36,865 bases of DNA from Corynebacterium phoceense (GCF_900092335.1 NZ_LT596208.1:1274170-1311034); one strand, 5' to 3'. Shown: positions 25,086 to 34,601, counted from the first letter of the stretch. Numbers and translations: made by a program. Notes: a model not told the origin generated them from the sequence alone.

Positions 25086-26282
25086 CTAGCGTGCGATCTG
25101 TTCAATTCGCGCGTCCGCCTTGGCGCGCGCCTCGCGCTCCACGGCGAGGATGTCATCGACGCTAGAGAGTACACCAGCCAACTGAGAATACTGGCCCATC
25201 ACGTGCGCGACTGTGTCCACTATCTCTGGGAAGTGGATGCGACCAGCAAGGAAGGCGGCGGCGGCCTGCTCGTTCGCCGCGTTGTAGACCACGCCTGAGC
25301 TGTTTTGTGCGGCCTCGCGGGCGAGCTGGACGGCCGGGAAGGCGGCATCGTCAAGCGGCTCAAAGTGCCAGTCCAAAACCTGGCTGAAGTCGAGCTGCGG
25401 TTGCGCGTCCGGCACACGTCGCGGCCAGTAGAGCGCGTGGGAAATGGGAAGCTTCATCGACGGCGGAGAGGCCTGCGCGATGGTGGCGCCGTCCACAAAC
25501 GTCGCCATGGAATGAATGATGGACTGCGGGTGGACGGTGACGTCAATGCGCTCGGGCTCGATGTCGAAGAGCAGGGTGGCCTCGATGAGCTCCAGGCCCT
25601 TATTGATCATCGTCGCGGAGTTCAGCGTATTCATCTGCCCCATGGACCACGTGGGGTGCTTCGCGGCCTGCTCAGGCGTGACGTCCCACATCTGCTCGCG
25701 GGTCCAGCCACGGAAGGGGCCTCCCGATGCCGTCAGCACCAGCTTGTCGAGTTCGCCACGCTCGCCGGAGCGCAGGCACTGCGCCATGGCGGAGTGCTCC
25801 GAGTCCACCGGAATAATCTGGCCCGGCTTGGCCAGGTTGATGGCCAGCTTTCCGCCGGCGACGAGGGATTCCTTGTTGGCGAGGGCGAGGTACTCCCCCA
25901 TCTCGATGGTCGCGAGGGTGGCTGCAAGCCCCATGGAGCCCACGAGTCCGTTGAGGACCGTGTCGGCTTCCACCTCACGGGTGAGCCGCTCCGCGGCGTC
26001 TGGCCCCTCGAGGACCGCGCCGCCAAGAGCCGCGCTCACCTTATCCGCGGCGTGCGTGTTGGCGACGGCGACGTGGTTAGCCGAAAGGTTGAGGGCCTTC
26101 GCCTGATCGATGACGAGGTCCGGGTGTCCGCCGCCAGCCGCGATGCCGACGACGACAAACTTATCGGGATTATCCGCGATGACTTCCAAAGCCTGGGTGC
26201 CAATGGAACCTGTGGAGCCGAGGATAAGGACGCGTTGTGCAGTCTCTGGCGCATGCTGCGCTGCAATGTCGGGATGAGTCAC
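25086..26282 (-). CDS. dxr: 1-deoxy-D-xylulose-5-phosphate reductoisomerase
   Basis: First committed step of the MEP isoprenoid pathway, NADPH-dependent, target of fosmidomycin. The 398 residues show the dinucleotide-binding [25 protein letters not shown], the metal/substrate motif [22 protein letters not shown], and [19 protein letters not shown] in the catalytic region. GTG 26282 is the start. TACAGT on the minus strand (26296-26291) ends 8 nt before it and lies within a perfect palindrome. rip1 follows 12 nt after the stop. Confidence 0.97.
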   Translation of the reverse strand: MTHPDIAAQHAPETAQRVLILGSTGSIGTQALEVIADNPDKFVVVGIAAGGGHPDLVIDQAKALNLSANHVAVANTHAADKVSAALGGAVLEGPDAAERLTREVEADTVLNGLVGSMGLAATLATIEMGEYLALANKESLVAGGKLAINLAKPGQIIPVDSEHSAMAQCLRSGERGELDKLVLTASGGPFRGWTREQMWDVTPEQAAKHPTWSMGQMNTLNSATMINKGLELIEATLLFDIEPERIDVTVHPQSIIHSMATFVDGATIAQASPPSMKLPISHALYWPRRVPDAQPQLDFSQVLDWHFEPLDDAAFPAVQLAREAAQNSSGVVYNAANEQAAAAFLAGRIHFPEIVDTVAHVMGQYSQLAGVLSSVDDILAVEREARAKADARIEQIAR

Positions 26283-26287
26283 GAGCC

Positions 26288-26301
26288 CCTACTGTAGTAG
26301 G
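26288..26301. promoter_or_regulatory. 14-bp perfect palindrome over the dxr -10 element
   Basis: CCTACT-GT-AGTAGG is self-complementary. It covers the TACAGT -10 hexamer of dxr, an ideal place for a repressor. Confidence 0.5.
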
Positions 26302-26450
26302 TCGCTCGGGACGCCCCTCCACCCACGCGGGTGTGACGTAGTTTACTTCCTCGCGTGGAGCTCGAAATCTCGGGGGTAAGTGCCACGTTCCGGCGGGCCA
26401 TGGACTATTCTATTGGGGACAAATAGGCACGTACACGCGAAGGAGAACAA

Positions 26451-26888
26451 GTGTCTTCCCACAAAGTGACCTCTGAGGTCTACAACGGCGTTTCCACCGA
26501 CGACGTCCCGTCTGCAGCGTTCGGCTGGTCCAAGACCCCGCGCAGCGGCATCCAGATTGCCGGTTGGTTCTCCGTCTTCATGCTCTTGATGTTCAACTTC
26601 GGTAACCACAAGGGCCACGTGGAGACCATCTTCCTTATTCTTTTGGCTGTCGTTATTGCGCTTCTGCTGCTCATCCACCTCTTCCAGCCGAAGCTCGCCA
26701 ACGTGCGAACCCTTACCGCCCGCAACCAGCCGCTCGGCCACGCCGAGCCGGAGTGGGCATACGAACAGAAGACCCTGGGCCACACCTACGCCGAGCTGAC
26801 CGATGATGAGCTTCGTGCCCTCAACATCGACCCGGCCCGCGTAACCCACCTGCGCGCCGTTACCGAGGGCAAGCACGCCGCTCACTAA
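26451..26888 (+). CDS. DUF2631 membrane protein
   Basis: A 145-residue protein with two membrane helices (about 41-58 and 62-82) separated by NFGNHKGHVE. A soluble C-terminal tail contains AEPEWAYEQKTLGHTYAELTDDELRALNIDP. This layout matches the actinobacterial DUF2631 family, which has no known function. The GTG start has AAGGAGAACAA upstream, and TATTCT (26406-26411) could be its -10. It diverges from dxr and is followed by a clear terminator. Confidence 0.8.
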   Translation: MSSHKVTSEVYNGVSTDDVPSAAFGWSKTPRSGIQIAGWFSVFMLLMFNFGNHKGHVETIFLILLAVVIALLLLIHLFQPKLANVRTLTARNQPLGHAEPEWAYEQKTLGHTYAELTDDELRALNIDPARVTHLRAVTEGKHAAH

Positions 26889-26911
26889 GCGCTGCTGCTT
26901 CTCACGGCTTT

Positions 26912-26945
26912 AAGCCTCCGCCTGGTGCGGAGGCTTTCGTTGTTT
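26912..26945 (+). terminator. Terminator of the DUF2631 gene
   Basis: AAGCCTCCGC pairs with GCGGAGGCTT around a 5-nt loop, followed by TCGTTGTTTT. The rest of the gap to 27121 shows no gene. Confidence 0.9.
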
Positions 26946-27121
26946 TCGCGCTACGTACTCTGCGTGACCGCCCCCTCTCCCCACGACGTGCACATGAGGT
27001 GCATTGAGGTCAAGTCCTGGGGAGTCAAGAAATTGCGCGTCGTGGTGGTCCACCTTGGCCATCGCAAGAACTTCTATTCTGGATTTTCACCTTCAGCCGA
27101 AAGTTATTCGCCGTTGCGCTA

Positions 27122-28699
27122 TCACGACACGTACGTGCGCACCTTCGCATAGATCTCCGGCATCTGAGCGTCGACGCGGCGGGAGGCCAGCCACAGCGCA
27201 AGGACGTAAATGGCGGCGGGGACGACGAGTCCGACGGCGGCGCCAGCGAACTTGAGACCGGAGTCGGCGCCGAGGATCACCATGATGATGCCCGGAGCGG
27301 CGGGTAGCCAACCGAAGAAGAAGCACACGATTGCAGCGATGAAGGCACCGGCGGAGTATCCGGACTTATCCGTCCATGGGTTGGTGCCGGGCGGAGAGAC
27401 GGGATACGGGTTGAACGCGGAGAGCAGCGCGGCGAAGCTGCCGGAGGAGAGCACCATGCCCACGGCAAGGGCTGCTATGCAGGCGGCGAAGGCGCGGTCC
27501 GGTGCCAGGAGGAGAAGGACGACCGCGCCGAGCGCGATGACCACGGCGGTGGTTGTGAGGTGCGCCCAGTGCCGCGCGCGGAAGAGGACCGAGGCGCGCA
27601 CGGGAGCGAGCATCTTCACCCACAGGGAAGGTCCGTCGTAACCACAGTCGTTGATGGCCACGATGCCGCCGAGAACACCCAGGTAGCCCACGAAGAAGTA
27701 CCCGAGGACCTCCTCGCCGCGCCAGAGCTGGTACAAGGCGAAGGCGAGGAAGACGGGCAGCATGACGAGCGTCATGGTGAGCCGCGAGTCGCGGAAGAAG
27801 TAGCGCAGGGAACGAGAGTACTCCATCCACGCGGGGCTGCGGTAGGCCAGACCGCCGAGCGAAAGGGCCGTGACACCCTCGGCGCGTGGGGCGGCGCTCG
27901 GGGCGTTGCCGTGGACGGGGCTTTCGAAGGTTTGGCGCGCGGTGAGGTCCCAGCCCCAGGCGAGGAGGGCGAGGGTCACCAGGCCGATGAGCAGCTGCGC
28001 CAGCGCCGGGGCGAGGGCACCGTCGGCCAGCGAGGCCACCCATCCGGTGAGCGCGGACAGCGGCGTCCAGGCGAGGACCCCGCCCACGGTGCCCAGCGGC
28101 ACGATGTTGTTCAGGATGCCCTGCAGGTTCGTGAAGATGAAGAGGAGCGCCACGCCGCCCAGGCCCATGACGAGGTTCGCCTTGTCCTTGCTCAGCGCGG
28201 CCGAGCCGAGGGCGCCCACGAGGTCTGCGGCAAAGACTGTGAGCGCGAGCGAGAACGCCATGGAGACTACGAACGCGGCCGCGAGCAGGGGACGGCCGTG
28301 CGTGGTGAGAAAGACCGCGCCGCCCACGGCGAAGATGACAGTGAAGAGGGTCGCAATGATGGAGCGGGTGGTGAGAAACAGGGACCACGCGAGCGCGGGG
28401 CGTACCTCGCGGTAACTCAGCGGGAAAGTCCCCAGTTCGGCAGGGGTGAGCTGCTTCTCCCCCGCCGGCATCATGACGGACAGCAGAATATACATGGCGA
28501 CGCCGAGACCGTTGATGACGGTGAGGACGTGAAAGCTGTGGGTAGCATCGGCAAAATCCATGTAGCCCGCCAGGCTGAGCGAGACCAGGCCGAGAAGTCC
28601 GTAAAACCCGATGAGGAAGGCCAGGATGAACTGCTGCGGGTTGGAGTGCAGCGCGCGGGTCCACAATGTGCGGTGAAGTGTGATGAGGGTGCGGGTCAT
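27122..28699 (-). CDS. ABC exporter permease, large two-part membrane protein
   Basis: A 525-residue, strongly hydrophobic protein with about 12 predicted helices in two similar halves separated by a polar loop (around residues 270-300). It begins MTRTLITLHRTLWTRALHSN. The start codon overlaps the stop of the preceding ATPase gene by 4 nt (ATGA), so the two are translationally coupled and form one exporter. The fold resembles ABC-2-type permeases for drugs, lipids or peptides; the substrate is unknown. It converges with the DUF2631 gene. Confidence 0.85.
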   Translation of the reverse strand: MTRTLITLHRTLWTRALHSNPQQFILAFLIGFYGLLGLVSLSLAGYMDFADATHSFHVLTVINGLGVAMYILLSVMMPAGEKQLTPAELGTFPLSYREVRPALAWSLFLTTRSIIATLFTVIFAVGGAVFLTTHGRPLLAAAFVVSMAFSLALTVFAADLVGALGSAALSKDKANLVMGLGGVALLFIFTNLQGILNNIVPLGTVGGVLAWTPLSALTGWVASLADGALAPALAQLLIGLVTLALLAWGWDLTARQTFESPVHGNAPSAAPRAEGVTALSLGGLAYRSPAWMEYSRSLRYFFRDSRLTMTLVMLPVFLAFALYQLWRGEEVLGYFFVGYLGVLGGIVAINDCGYDGPSLWVKMLAPVRASVLFRARHWAHLTTTAVVIALGAVVLLLLAPDRAFAACIAALAVGMVLSSGSFAALLSAFNPYPVSPPGTNPWTDKSGYSAGAFIAAIVCFFFGWLPAAPGIIMVILGADSGLKFAGAAVGLVVPAAIYVLALWLASRRVDAQMPEIYAKVRTYVS

Positions 28700-29499
28700 C
28701 GCGAGCCCTCCCCCAGCCAGTCGAGCGAGGCCTCGTCGAAGTCGCCGCCACCCACGAGGTCCACGAAGACGTCGGTGAGGCTGCGCCCGTCGCGCACCTC
28801 GTCCACGTGACCGGACGCGACGACGCGACCTTGGTCGATGATCGCCACGTGATCACACAGTCCCTCCACGAGGCTCATGACGTGGGAAGATAACACGACG
28901 GTGCCACCGCGTGCAGCAAAGGAACGCAGCATCTGTTGGATAAGGCGTCCGGAGACAGGGTCAACGGCCTCGAGCGGCTCGTCCAGGACGAGCACCTCCG
29001 GCGAATGGAGCAGTGCGCCGGCGAGCAAGATCTTCTTCGTCATGCCGGCCGAGTAATCGGCGATGGGCTTGGAGGCGGCATCGGAAAGCCCGAGAGCCTG
29101 GAGGAGCTGCGCGGCGCGGCGGGTGGACTCCTCCTCCGGGAGGCGGCGCAGAGCGCCCAAGTAGTAGAGATATTCCGCGCCGGTAAGCCGGTCGAAGACG
29201 GAAGCGCCGTCCATGAGCAAGCCGACGGCGGCCTTGGCGGGCAGTGGATCCTCCCAGACGGAGTGCCCCGCGATAAAGGACGCGCCGTGGTCCGGGCGCA
29301 ACAAGCCGCACGCCATGGTGAGCATGGTGGTCTTGCCTGCGCCGTTGGGCCCCACCACGCCGTACATGGCGCCGCGGGGGACGTCGAGGCTCAAGCCTTG
29401 GACAGCGGGGCGGCCGTCAAAGGCCTTGGCGAGGTCGCGCACCGCAAAGGCGCACTCGCGCGGGTCGGGTACTAACGCAGAAAGGTGTGGAGACGTCAT
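28696..29499 (-). CDS. ABC transporter ATP-binding protein
   Basis: The 267-residue ATPase carries Walker A GPNGAGKTT (50-58), a signature YSAGMTKKI (about 148-156), Walker B VLVLDEPLEAVDP (about 168-180) and the switch His in SSHVMSLVEG. It partners the permease whose start overlaps its stop. ATG 29499 has GGTGTGGAG upstream, but the whole initiation region lies in a perfect 13-bp inverted repeat with the start codon in the loop. A later GTG (about residue 20) would remove part of the conserved A-loop region and is less likely. It lies 31 bp after rlmN on the same strand. Confidence 0.93.
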   Translation of the reverse strand: MTSPHLSALVPDPRECAFAVRDLAKAFDGRPAVQGLSLDVPRGAMYGVVGPNGAGKTTMLTMACGLLRPDHGASFIAGHSVWEDPLPAKAAVGLLMDGASVFDRLTGAEYLYYLGALRRLPEEESTRRAAQLLQALGLSDAASKPIADYSAGMTKKILLAGALLHSPEVLVLDEPLEAVDPVSGRLIQQMLRSFAARGGTVVLSSHVMSLVEGLCDHVAIIDQGRVVASGHVDEVRDGRSLTDVFVDLVGGGDFDEASLDWLGEGSR

Positions 29500-29512
29500 G
29501 TCTCCACACCTT
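29482..29512. promoter_or_regulatory. Perfect 13-bp inverted repeat enclosing the ABC ATPase start codon
   Basis: AAGGTGTGGAGAC (29482-29494) and GTCTCCACACCTT (29500-29512) are exact reverse complements around a 5-nt centre. In the minus-strand mRNA the ribosome-binding site is in the 5' arm, the AUG is in the loop, and codons 2-6 form the 3' arm. TTTCTGCG follows. It could hide the RBS, bind a dimeric regulator in DNA, or act as the rlmN terminator or attenuator. Confidence 0.75.
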
Positions 29513-29530
29513 AACTAAAAATGGTCTGCT

Positions 29531-30637
29531 TTACGCGGACTCGCGCTCGTCGGCGGCGAGCTGGCCGCAGGCCGCGGCGATCTCGTCGCCCTTGGTGTCG
29601 CGCACCGTGCACGGCACGCCCTGCGCGATGACCCGGCGGACGAACTCGTCCTGGCGGGCCTTCGGTGCTGCGTCCCATTCGGACCCCGGGGTCGGGTTAA
29701 GCGGAATGACGTTGACGTGGACCTTGGAGCCCAGCGCCTGGTGCAGCTTGCGGCCGAGCATGTCCGCGCGGAAGCCCTGGTCATTCTTATCGCGGATGAG
29801 CGCGTATTCAATGGAGACGCGGCGGCCTGACTTGTCGGCGTAGTAACGCGCGGCGTCGAGGACCTCGGAGACCGGCCAGCGGTTGTTCACCGGCACGAGG
29901 CTATCGCGCAGCTCATCATCCGGCGTGTGGAGCGAGACAGCCAGGGTGCAGGCCAGCCCCTCGTCCGCGAACTTGCGGATGGCCGGCGCCAGACCCACCG
30001 TGGACACGGTGACGTTGCGCTGGGAGAGGCCAAAGCCTTCGCCGTCCTGGCCGGTGATCTGGCGTACCGCGTGCATCACGCGCTTGTAGTTGGCCAGCGG
30101 CTCGCCCATGCCCATGAACACGACGTTGGACAGGCGACCGCCCTCGGCCTCCATCTGCGCGGACGCGTTACGGAATTGCTCCACGATCTCCGCGGTGGAC
30201 AGGTTGCGGTCGAGGCCGCCCTGGCCGGTGGCACAGAACGGGCAGGCCATGCCGCAGCCCGCCTGGGACGAAATGCACAGGGTGGCGCGGCCCGGGTAGC
30301 GCATAAGCACGGACTCGAGCAGCGTGCCATCGTGGAGGCGCCACAGGGACTTCGTGGTCGAGCCATCGTCCGTCGAGGTCTGGCGGATGGGCGTCATGAG
30401 TTCCGGAAAGAGGGCTTCCTGCACGGCCGCACGCTTCTCGGCCGGGATATCCGTCATCTTCTCAACGTCGTTGGTGAGGTGCTGGTAGTAATGCTTCGCC
30501 AGCTGCTTGGCGCGGAACTTGGGCAGTCCCAGCTCGGCGAGCTTCGCAACGCGCTCGTCGACAGTAAAGTCCGCAAAGTGCTTCGGCGGCAAGCCACGCC
30601 GCGGGGCGGAGAAATTCAGTTTCAAAGGTTCAGCCAT
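29531..30637 (-). CDS. rlmN: 23S rRNA (adenine2503-C2) methyltransferase RlmN
   Basis: Radical-SAM enzyme that methylates A2503 of 23S rRNA and A37 of some tRNAs. The 368 residues hold the CxxxCxxC cluster motif C128-C132-C135 (GCGMACPFC), the upstream C121 (TLCIS) and the methyl-carrying C357 (AAACGQL), at spacings equal to E. coli Rlm[14 protein letters not shown] is the SAM-binding GGE-like segment. ATG 30637 (MAEPLKLNF) gives the family length; a TTG 33 nt upstream is unlikely. The ABC exporter genes follow closely on the same strand. Confidence 0.96.
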   Translation of the reverse strand: MAEPLKLNFSAPRRGLPPKHFADFTVDERVAKLAELGLPKFRAKQLAKHYYQHLTNDVEKMTDIPAEKRAAVQEALFPELMTPIRQTSTDDGSTTKSLWRLHDGTLLESVLMRYPGRATLCISSQAGCGMACPFCATGQGGLDRNLSTAEIVEQFRNASAQMEAEGGRLSNVVFMGMGEPLANYKRVMHAVRQITGQDGEGFGLSQRNVTVSTVGLAPAIRKFADEGLACTLAVSLHTPDDELRDSLVPVNNRWPVSEVLDAARYYADKSGRRVSIEYALIRDKNDQGFRADMLGRKLHQALGSKVHVNVIPLNPTPGSEWDAAPKARQDEFVRRVIAQGVPCTVRDTKGDEIAAACGQLAADERESA

Positions 30638-30717
30638 GGTGCTCGCTATTGTCCCACTCTCGGCGCTCAACGGCTAATTAAAAGGAACCTAAAGTGATGA
30701 AGTCAACGCCGCGCCGG

Positions 30718-30723
30718 TATCTT
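30718..30723 (+). promoter_or_regulatory. -10 element (TATCTT) of the LapA-like gene
   Basis: TATCTT lies 7 nt before ATG 30731, indicating a leaderless transcript. Confidence 0.45.
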
Positions 30724-30730
30724 GGTATCC

Positions 30731-31165
30731 ATGACTTCCAAGGACCCCCGTAACGTTCAGCCCGACCCCTCCGCTGAGCTTGCCGATGCCCCCTCCGCTA
30801 CGCCCGACTCCACCCCAGCGTCTGCTCCCGCTCCGGTTCCTGCCGCTCAGGACTCGTTCTCTGCGGAGGACCGCGTCGCCTTCGCCGAGTTTCAAAAGGA
30901 GCAGTCCAAGGTGAAGGGGTCCTTTGCTGCCAGCACGTGGGCCGCGCTCATCGTGGGCTTCCTGCTGCTAATTCTGCTCATCATCTTTATCTTGCAGAAT
31001 CAGCAGCCGGCCGAGCTCAACTTCTTCAATTGGTCCGGCCAGCTGCCCGCAGGCATCGCGTTCCTCATCTTCGCCATCGCCGGCGCGCTCATCATGGCGC
31101 TTGTGGGCGGCTGGCGCATGTTCGAGCTGCGCCGCCAGGTGCGCAAGCAGGCCCAGCGCCACTAA
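30731..31165 (+). CDS. LapA (DUF1049) domain membrane protein
   Basis: A 144-residue protein with a Pro/Ala/Ser-rich acidic N-terminus (1-55) and two membrane helices (about 69-90 and 104-125) joined by the family hallmark NQQPAELNFFNWSGQLPAG. A basic end, MFELRRQVRKQAQRH, follows. The LapA/YciS family acts in LPS assembly in enterobacteria; its role in actinobacteria is unknown. It diverges from rlmN and is followed by a strong bidirectional terminator shared with the convergent cdsA. Confidence 0.85.
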   Translation: MTSKDPRNVQPDPSAELADAPSATPDSTPASAPAPVPAAQDSFSAEDRVAFAEFQKEQSKVKGSFAASTWAALIVGFLLLILLIIFILQNQQPAELNFFNWSGQLPAGIAFLIFAIAGALIMALVGGWRMFELRRQVRKQAQRH

Positions 31166-31182
31166 CGCTTCACCGCATAATG

Positions 31183-31212
31183 AAAAGCCGCGTCCTCGTG
31201 GACGCGGCTTTT
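31183..31212. terminator. Bidirectional terminator between the LapA-like gene and cdsA
   Basis: AAAAGCCGCGTCC and GGACGCGGCTTTT form a perfect 13-bp stem with a 4-nt loop. The A and T runs at the ends serve both strands. Confidence 0.93.
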
Positions 31213-31225
31213 GTGTGCGTGGTGG

Positions 31226-32119
31226 CTACGGCAACGGCACGAAGCCGGTGGCGAGGGCGTTCATCGCCACCCAGGTCACCATGGCCGACGGCAACATGCC
31301 GTCGAGGCGGTCCATGAGTCCGCCGTGGCCGGGCAGGATATGCGACATGTCCTTGATGCCCAGCTCGCGCTTAAATTGGGATTCCACGAGATCACCCAGC
31401 GTCGCGCAAAAGACGAGCAGCAAGCCCATGATGGCGCCGACCCAGGCGTCGTGATGGAGCAAGAGCTTCACCGCCAGCGCGCCGGTGAGCGTGCCAAAGA
31501 CGATGGAGCCCACGAAGCCCTCCCAGGACTTCTTCGGCGAGACAGCCGGGGCCATGGGATGCGAGCCGAACATAACGCCAGCGACGTAACCACCGGTATC
31601 GGACGCGACGACGCAGAGCATAAAGACGATAATCGACGCGGCACCCGAGGCCAATGGCGTATCGATGTACGACAACATCGCCGCGAACGAGCCGAAGAGT
31701 GGAATCCACGTGAGCACGAACAACCCGACGGACATATCGCGCAGGTAGTTAATGGGCGGACGGTGCCGACCGTTGTGGAAGAGTCGGCCAAACATGAGCG
31801 CCAGGACGCTCAACACGTAGACCGCCACGAGGCCTGACGCCCCTGCCACCCACGAGGCCCAAATCATGGCCTGGCACAAAACGATCAGCAACGTGCGCGG
31901 CACTTGGTAGGAATGCTCACGCAGTCGCGTGGTGACCTCCCACATGGAAAATCCCAGCGCGGCCGCCACCACGATATACCACGCGAGCGGACCCGCCCAC
32001 ACGGCAAAGACGACGAGTGCGCCCAACCCCACGCCCACGCCGATGGCTGCCGGTAGGTTGCGGCCGGCGCCATTCTTCGGCTTAGGCAGGTGGCGATTCT
32101 GGGAGGCGGTATCGGGCAC
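31226..32119 (-). CDS. cdsA: Phosphatidate cytidylyltransferase (CDP-diglyceride synthase)
   Basis: Integral membrane enzyme that makes CDP-diacylglycerol from phosphatidate and CTP, the precursor of phosphatidylinositol, cardiolipin and related lipids. The 297 residues have about eight membrane helices and end with the CDP-DAG synthase signature SQFKRELGIKDMS then HILPGHGGLMDRLDG. GTG 32119 is preferred because AAAGGA lies 9 nt upstream. An in-frame ATG at 32149 lacks a ribosome-binding site and lies almost against the frr hairpin. It is downstream of frr. Confidence 0.94.
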   Translation of the reverse strand: MPDTASQNRHLPKPKNGAGRNLPAAIGVGVGLGALVVFAVWAGPLAWYIVVAAALGFSMWEVTTRLREHSYQVPRTLLIVLCQAMIWASWVAGASGLVAVYVLSVLALMFGRLFHNGRHRPPINYLRDMSVGLFVLTWIPLFGSFAAMLSYIDTPLASGAASIIVFMLCVVASDTGGYVAGVMFGSHPMAPAVSPKKSWEGFVGSIVFGTLTGALAVKLLLHHDAWVGAIMGLLLVFCATLGDLVESQFKRELGIKDMSHILPGHGGLMDRLDGMLPSAMVTWVAMNALATGFVPLP

Positions 32120-32155
32120 GACCAGACATCCTTTCGCGGGGTAGGGCATGAAACG

Positions 32156-32186
32156 AGCCGCCGAAGCGTGAATGCGTCCGACGGCT
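32156..32186 (-). terminator. Hairpin between frr and cdsA
   Basis: On the minus strand AGCCGTCG pairs with CGGCGGCT (G-U pairs), extended by inner GC pairs. A weak TTTC follows. It is probably a partial terminator or attenuator. Confidence 0.5.
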
Positions 32187-32212
32187 TGTTGTGTACATGT
32201 GGTGCGGAGGGT

Positions 32213-32770
32213 CTAGACCTCCATCAACTCGTCTTCCTTAGCGGCGACGAGCTTGTCCACCTGGTCGATGTAGGAGGCGGTGATCTTCTCCATCTCCTTT
32301 TCTGCGGCGACGACCTCGTCCTCGCCCGCGTCGCCATCCTTCTGCAGCTTCTTCAGCTGCTCCATGGCCTTGCGGCGCAGGTTACGGATGGCCACCTTGC
32401 CATCCTCGCCCTTGGACTTGGCGAGCTTGACCATGTCACGGCGACGCTCCTCGGTCAGCTGCGGAATGGTCACACGCAGAACCTGACCGTCGTTGGTCGG
32501 GTTGACGCCCAGGTCCGAGTTACGGATAGCGTTCTCGATCTCGTTCATCATGGACTGCTCGTAGGGCTTGATGAGCAGCATGCGTGGCTCCGGAACCGAG
32601 ATGGTCGCCATCTGGGTAATGGGGGTCATCACGCCGTAGTACTCGGCCACGAGACCGTTGAACATGGCCGGGTTGGCACGGCCTGTGCGGATGGTCACCA
32701 ACTGCTCGCGGGTGTGCTCCACCGAGGCGGTCATGTGCTCTTCGGCGTCGAGCTGAATCTCATCAATCAT
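32213..32770 (-). CDS. frr: Ribosome recycling factor
   Basis: Splits post-termination ribosomes together with EF-G. At 185 residues it has the exact family length. It shows the conserved [42 protein letters not shown] (two conserved blocks joined) and the three-helix-bundle C-terminus. AAGGAA lies upstream of the ATG. The 91-bp gap to pyrH contains TAGATT on the minus strand (32819-32814), a likely own promoter, and a small CCCGC-AA-GCGG hairpin that may end pyrH transcription. Confidence 0.97.
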   Translation of the reverse strand: MIDEIQLDAEEHMTASVEHTREQLVTIRTGRANPAMFNGLVAEYYGVMTPITQMATISVPEPRMLLIKPYEQSMMNEIENAIRNSDLGVNPTNDGQVLRVTIPQLTEERRRDMVKLAKSKGEDGKVAIRNLRRKAMEQLKKLQKDGDAGEDEVVAAEKEMEKITASYIDQVDKLVAAKEDELMEV

Positions 32771-32861
32771 GAGGAAGAATGTTCCTTCTGTGTGTCGTAG
32801 GTGCTGGGTAGAAAATCTAGCAGGTTTTTCGCCGCTTGCGGGTCATATTCCCCGGCGGGGC

Positions 32862-33593
32862 TTACTTCGACTGAACGAGGGTACCGATAGGCTCGCCCTT
32901 GACGGCGCGCTCGATATTGCCCTCAGTGAGCAGGTTGAAGACCAGGATGGGCATGTTGTTGTCCATGCACAGGCTAAACGCGGTGGCGTCTGCAACCTTC
33001 AGGCCCTTCTCGATGACCTCGCGCGGCGTGATTTCCGTGTAGAGCTCCGCGTCCGGGTTGGTGCGCGGGTCGTCCGAATAGACACCGTCCACGGCCTTGG
33101 CGAGGAAAAGGACCTCGGCGCCAATCTCCAAGGCACGCTGTGCCGCGGTCGTGTCCGTGGAGAAGTACGGCATACCCATGCCAGCGCCGAAGATAACCAC
33201 GCGGCCCTTCTCCAGGTGGCGGTCAGCGCGCAGCGGCAGGTACGGCTCCGCGATCTGCGCCATGTTGATGGCGGTCTGCACGCGGCAATCCACGCCCTGC
33301 TGCTGCAGGAAGTCCTGGAGGGCCAGGCAGTTCATAACGGTGCCGAGCATGCCCATGTAGTCCGAGCGCGCACGGTCCATGCCGCGCTGGGAGAGCTCCG
33401 CGCCACGGAAGAAGTTGCCGCCACCGATGACCACGGCGACCTCGGTACCCTGCTTGGAAATGTCCGCGATCTGGCGGGCGACGTTTTCGACGACGTCCGG
33501 ATCGATGCCGACCTTGCCGCCGCCAAACATTTCACCACCCAGCTTGAGCATCACTCGCTTGTACGCAGTTCGCTTGGAATCCGGGGTAGTCAC
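32862..33593 (-). CDS. pyrH: Uridylate kinase (UMP kinase)
   Basis: Phosphorylates UMP to UDP in pyrimidine synthesis; a hexameric enzyme of the amino-acid-kinase fold. The 243 residues include the phosphate-binding [61 protein letters not shown] and [17 protein letters not shown] 33593 is chosen because AAGGA lies 10 nt upstream and the length then equals that of corynebacterial orthologues; another GTG 18 nt upstream is in frame. TAAGAT (33643-33638) is the likely -10, bordered by an inverted repeat. Confidence 0.97.
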   Translation of the reverse strand: MTTPDSKRTAYKRVMLKLGGEMFGGGKVGIDPDVVENVARQIADISKQGTEVAVVIGGGNFFRGAELSQRGMDRARSDYMGMLGTVMNCLALQDFLQQQGVDCRVQTAINMAQIAEPYLPLRADRHLEKGRVVIFGAGMGMPYFSTDTTAAQRALEIGAEVLFLAKAVDGVYSDDPRTNPDAELYTEITPREVIEKGLKVADATAFSLCMDNNMPILVFNLLTEGNIERAVKGEPIGTLVQSK

Positions 33594-33637
33594 CTGGAGA
33601 CGTCCTTCCACTTAAAGGGGCACAATTTTCTCCGACC

Positions 33638-33670
33638 ATCTTACCTGTTAGGACGCCCCGCTACCTAACA
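33638..33670 (-). promoter_or_regulatory. pyrH promoter with inverted repeat
   Basis: The minus-strand -10 TAAGAT (33643-33638) is followed upstream by TGTTAGG (33646-33652) and CCTAACA (33664-33670), perfect 7-bp inverted arms around 11 nt. They cover the spacer and -35 region. Confidence 0.5.
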
Positions 33671-33692
33671 CCGCGCCTCGCCGGCGGCACGC

Positions 33693-33728
33693 AAAAGCCC
33701 ACGTCCCCGCGGAAGCGGAGCGTGGGCT
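33693..33728 (-). terminator. tsf terminator
   Basis: On the minus strand AGCCCACGCTCCGC pairs with GCGGGGACGTGGGCT around TTCC, followed by TTTG. Confidence 0.88.
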
Positions 33729-33788
33729 GATTTTCGAGCGAAAGTTCGCCCTCACGCAGCAGCAGTAACCCTGCCGCGGGAGTGAGAC

Positions 33789-34601
33789 TTAGGCACCGAT
33801 CTCGAAACGCTTGAAGGCGGTGATGGTGGTGCCAGCCTCGTCAAGAACCTGCTTGACGGTCTTCTTGTGGTCCTCCAGTGCGGCCTGCTCGAGCAGGACA
33901 ACGTTCTTGAAGAAGCCACCCAGGCGGCCTTCCACGATCTTCGGGATAGCCTTCTCCGGCTTACCCTCTTCGCGGGTGGTGGCCTCAGCGATTTCGCGCT
34001 CCTTCTCGACGACCTCAGCCGGAACCTCTTCGCGGGTGAGGTACTCAGCCTTCATCGCGGCGATCTGCAGAGCAGCCTGGTGTGCGGCCTCAGCGTTGCC
34101 CTCGTAGGCAACGAGAACGCCCACTGCCGGCGGCAGGTCTGCGGAACGCTGGTGGAGGTAAACGGCGACGTTGTCGCCCTCGATGGTGGCAGCGCGGGCA
34201 GCCTGCAGCTTCTCACCGGTCTTTGCGGACTCTTCGGTCACAATGTCGGCGACGGTCTTGCCGTCGATCTCGAGAGCATTGAGCTCCTCAGCGGAGTTGA
34301 CCTTAGCCTCGCCTGCGGCCTCAGCGATCTTGGCTGCGAAGGACTTGAAGGCGTCGTTCTTTGCCACGAAGTCGGTCTCGCAGTTGATCTCGACCATGGT
34401 GTTGCCGGAGACGGCGATGAGACCCTCAGAAGCCTCGCGGTCCGCACGCTTGGAGACGGACTTTGCGCCCTTGATGCGCAGGATCTCAACAGCCTTGTCG
34501 TAGTCGCCGTTGGACTCTTCCAGGGCCTTCTTGCAATCGAGCATGCCAGAGCCGGTAGCTTCGCGCAGGGCCTTGACGTCTGCAGCAGTGTAGTTCGCCA
34601 T
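33789..34601 (-). CDS. tsf: Translation elongation factor Ts
   Basis: Guanine-nucleotide exchange factor for EF-Tu. The 270 residues start with the family signature [20 protein letters not shown] and [20 protein letters not shown], then contain [18 protein letters not shown], the TDFV segment that contacts EF-Tu. AAGGAGG lies upstream of the ATG. It is downstream of rpsB, separated by a 232-bp gap with hairpins. Confidence 0.97.
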   Translation of the reverse strand: MANYTAADVKALREATGSGMLDCKKALEESNGDYDKAVEILRIKGAKSVSKRADREASEGLIAVSGNTMVEINCETDFVAKNDAFKSFAAKIAEAAGEAKVNSAEELNALEIDGKTVADIVTEESAKTGEKLQAARAATIEGDNVAVYLHQRSADLPPAVGVLVAYEGNAEAAHQAALQIAAMKAEYLTREEVPAEVVEKEREIAEATTREEGKPEKAIPKIVEGRLGGFFKNVVLLEQAALEDHKKTVKQVLDEAGTTITAFKRFEIGA

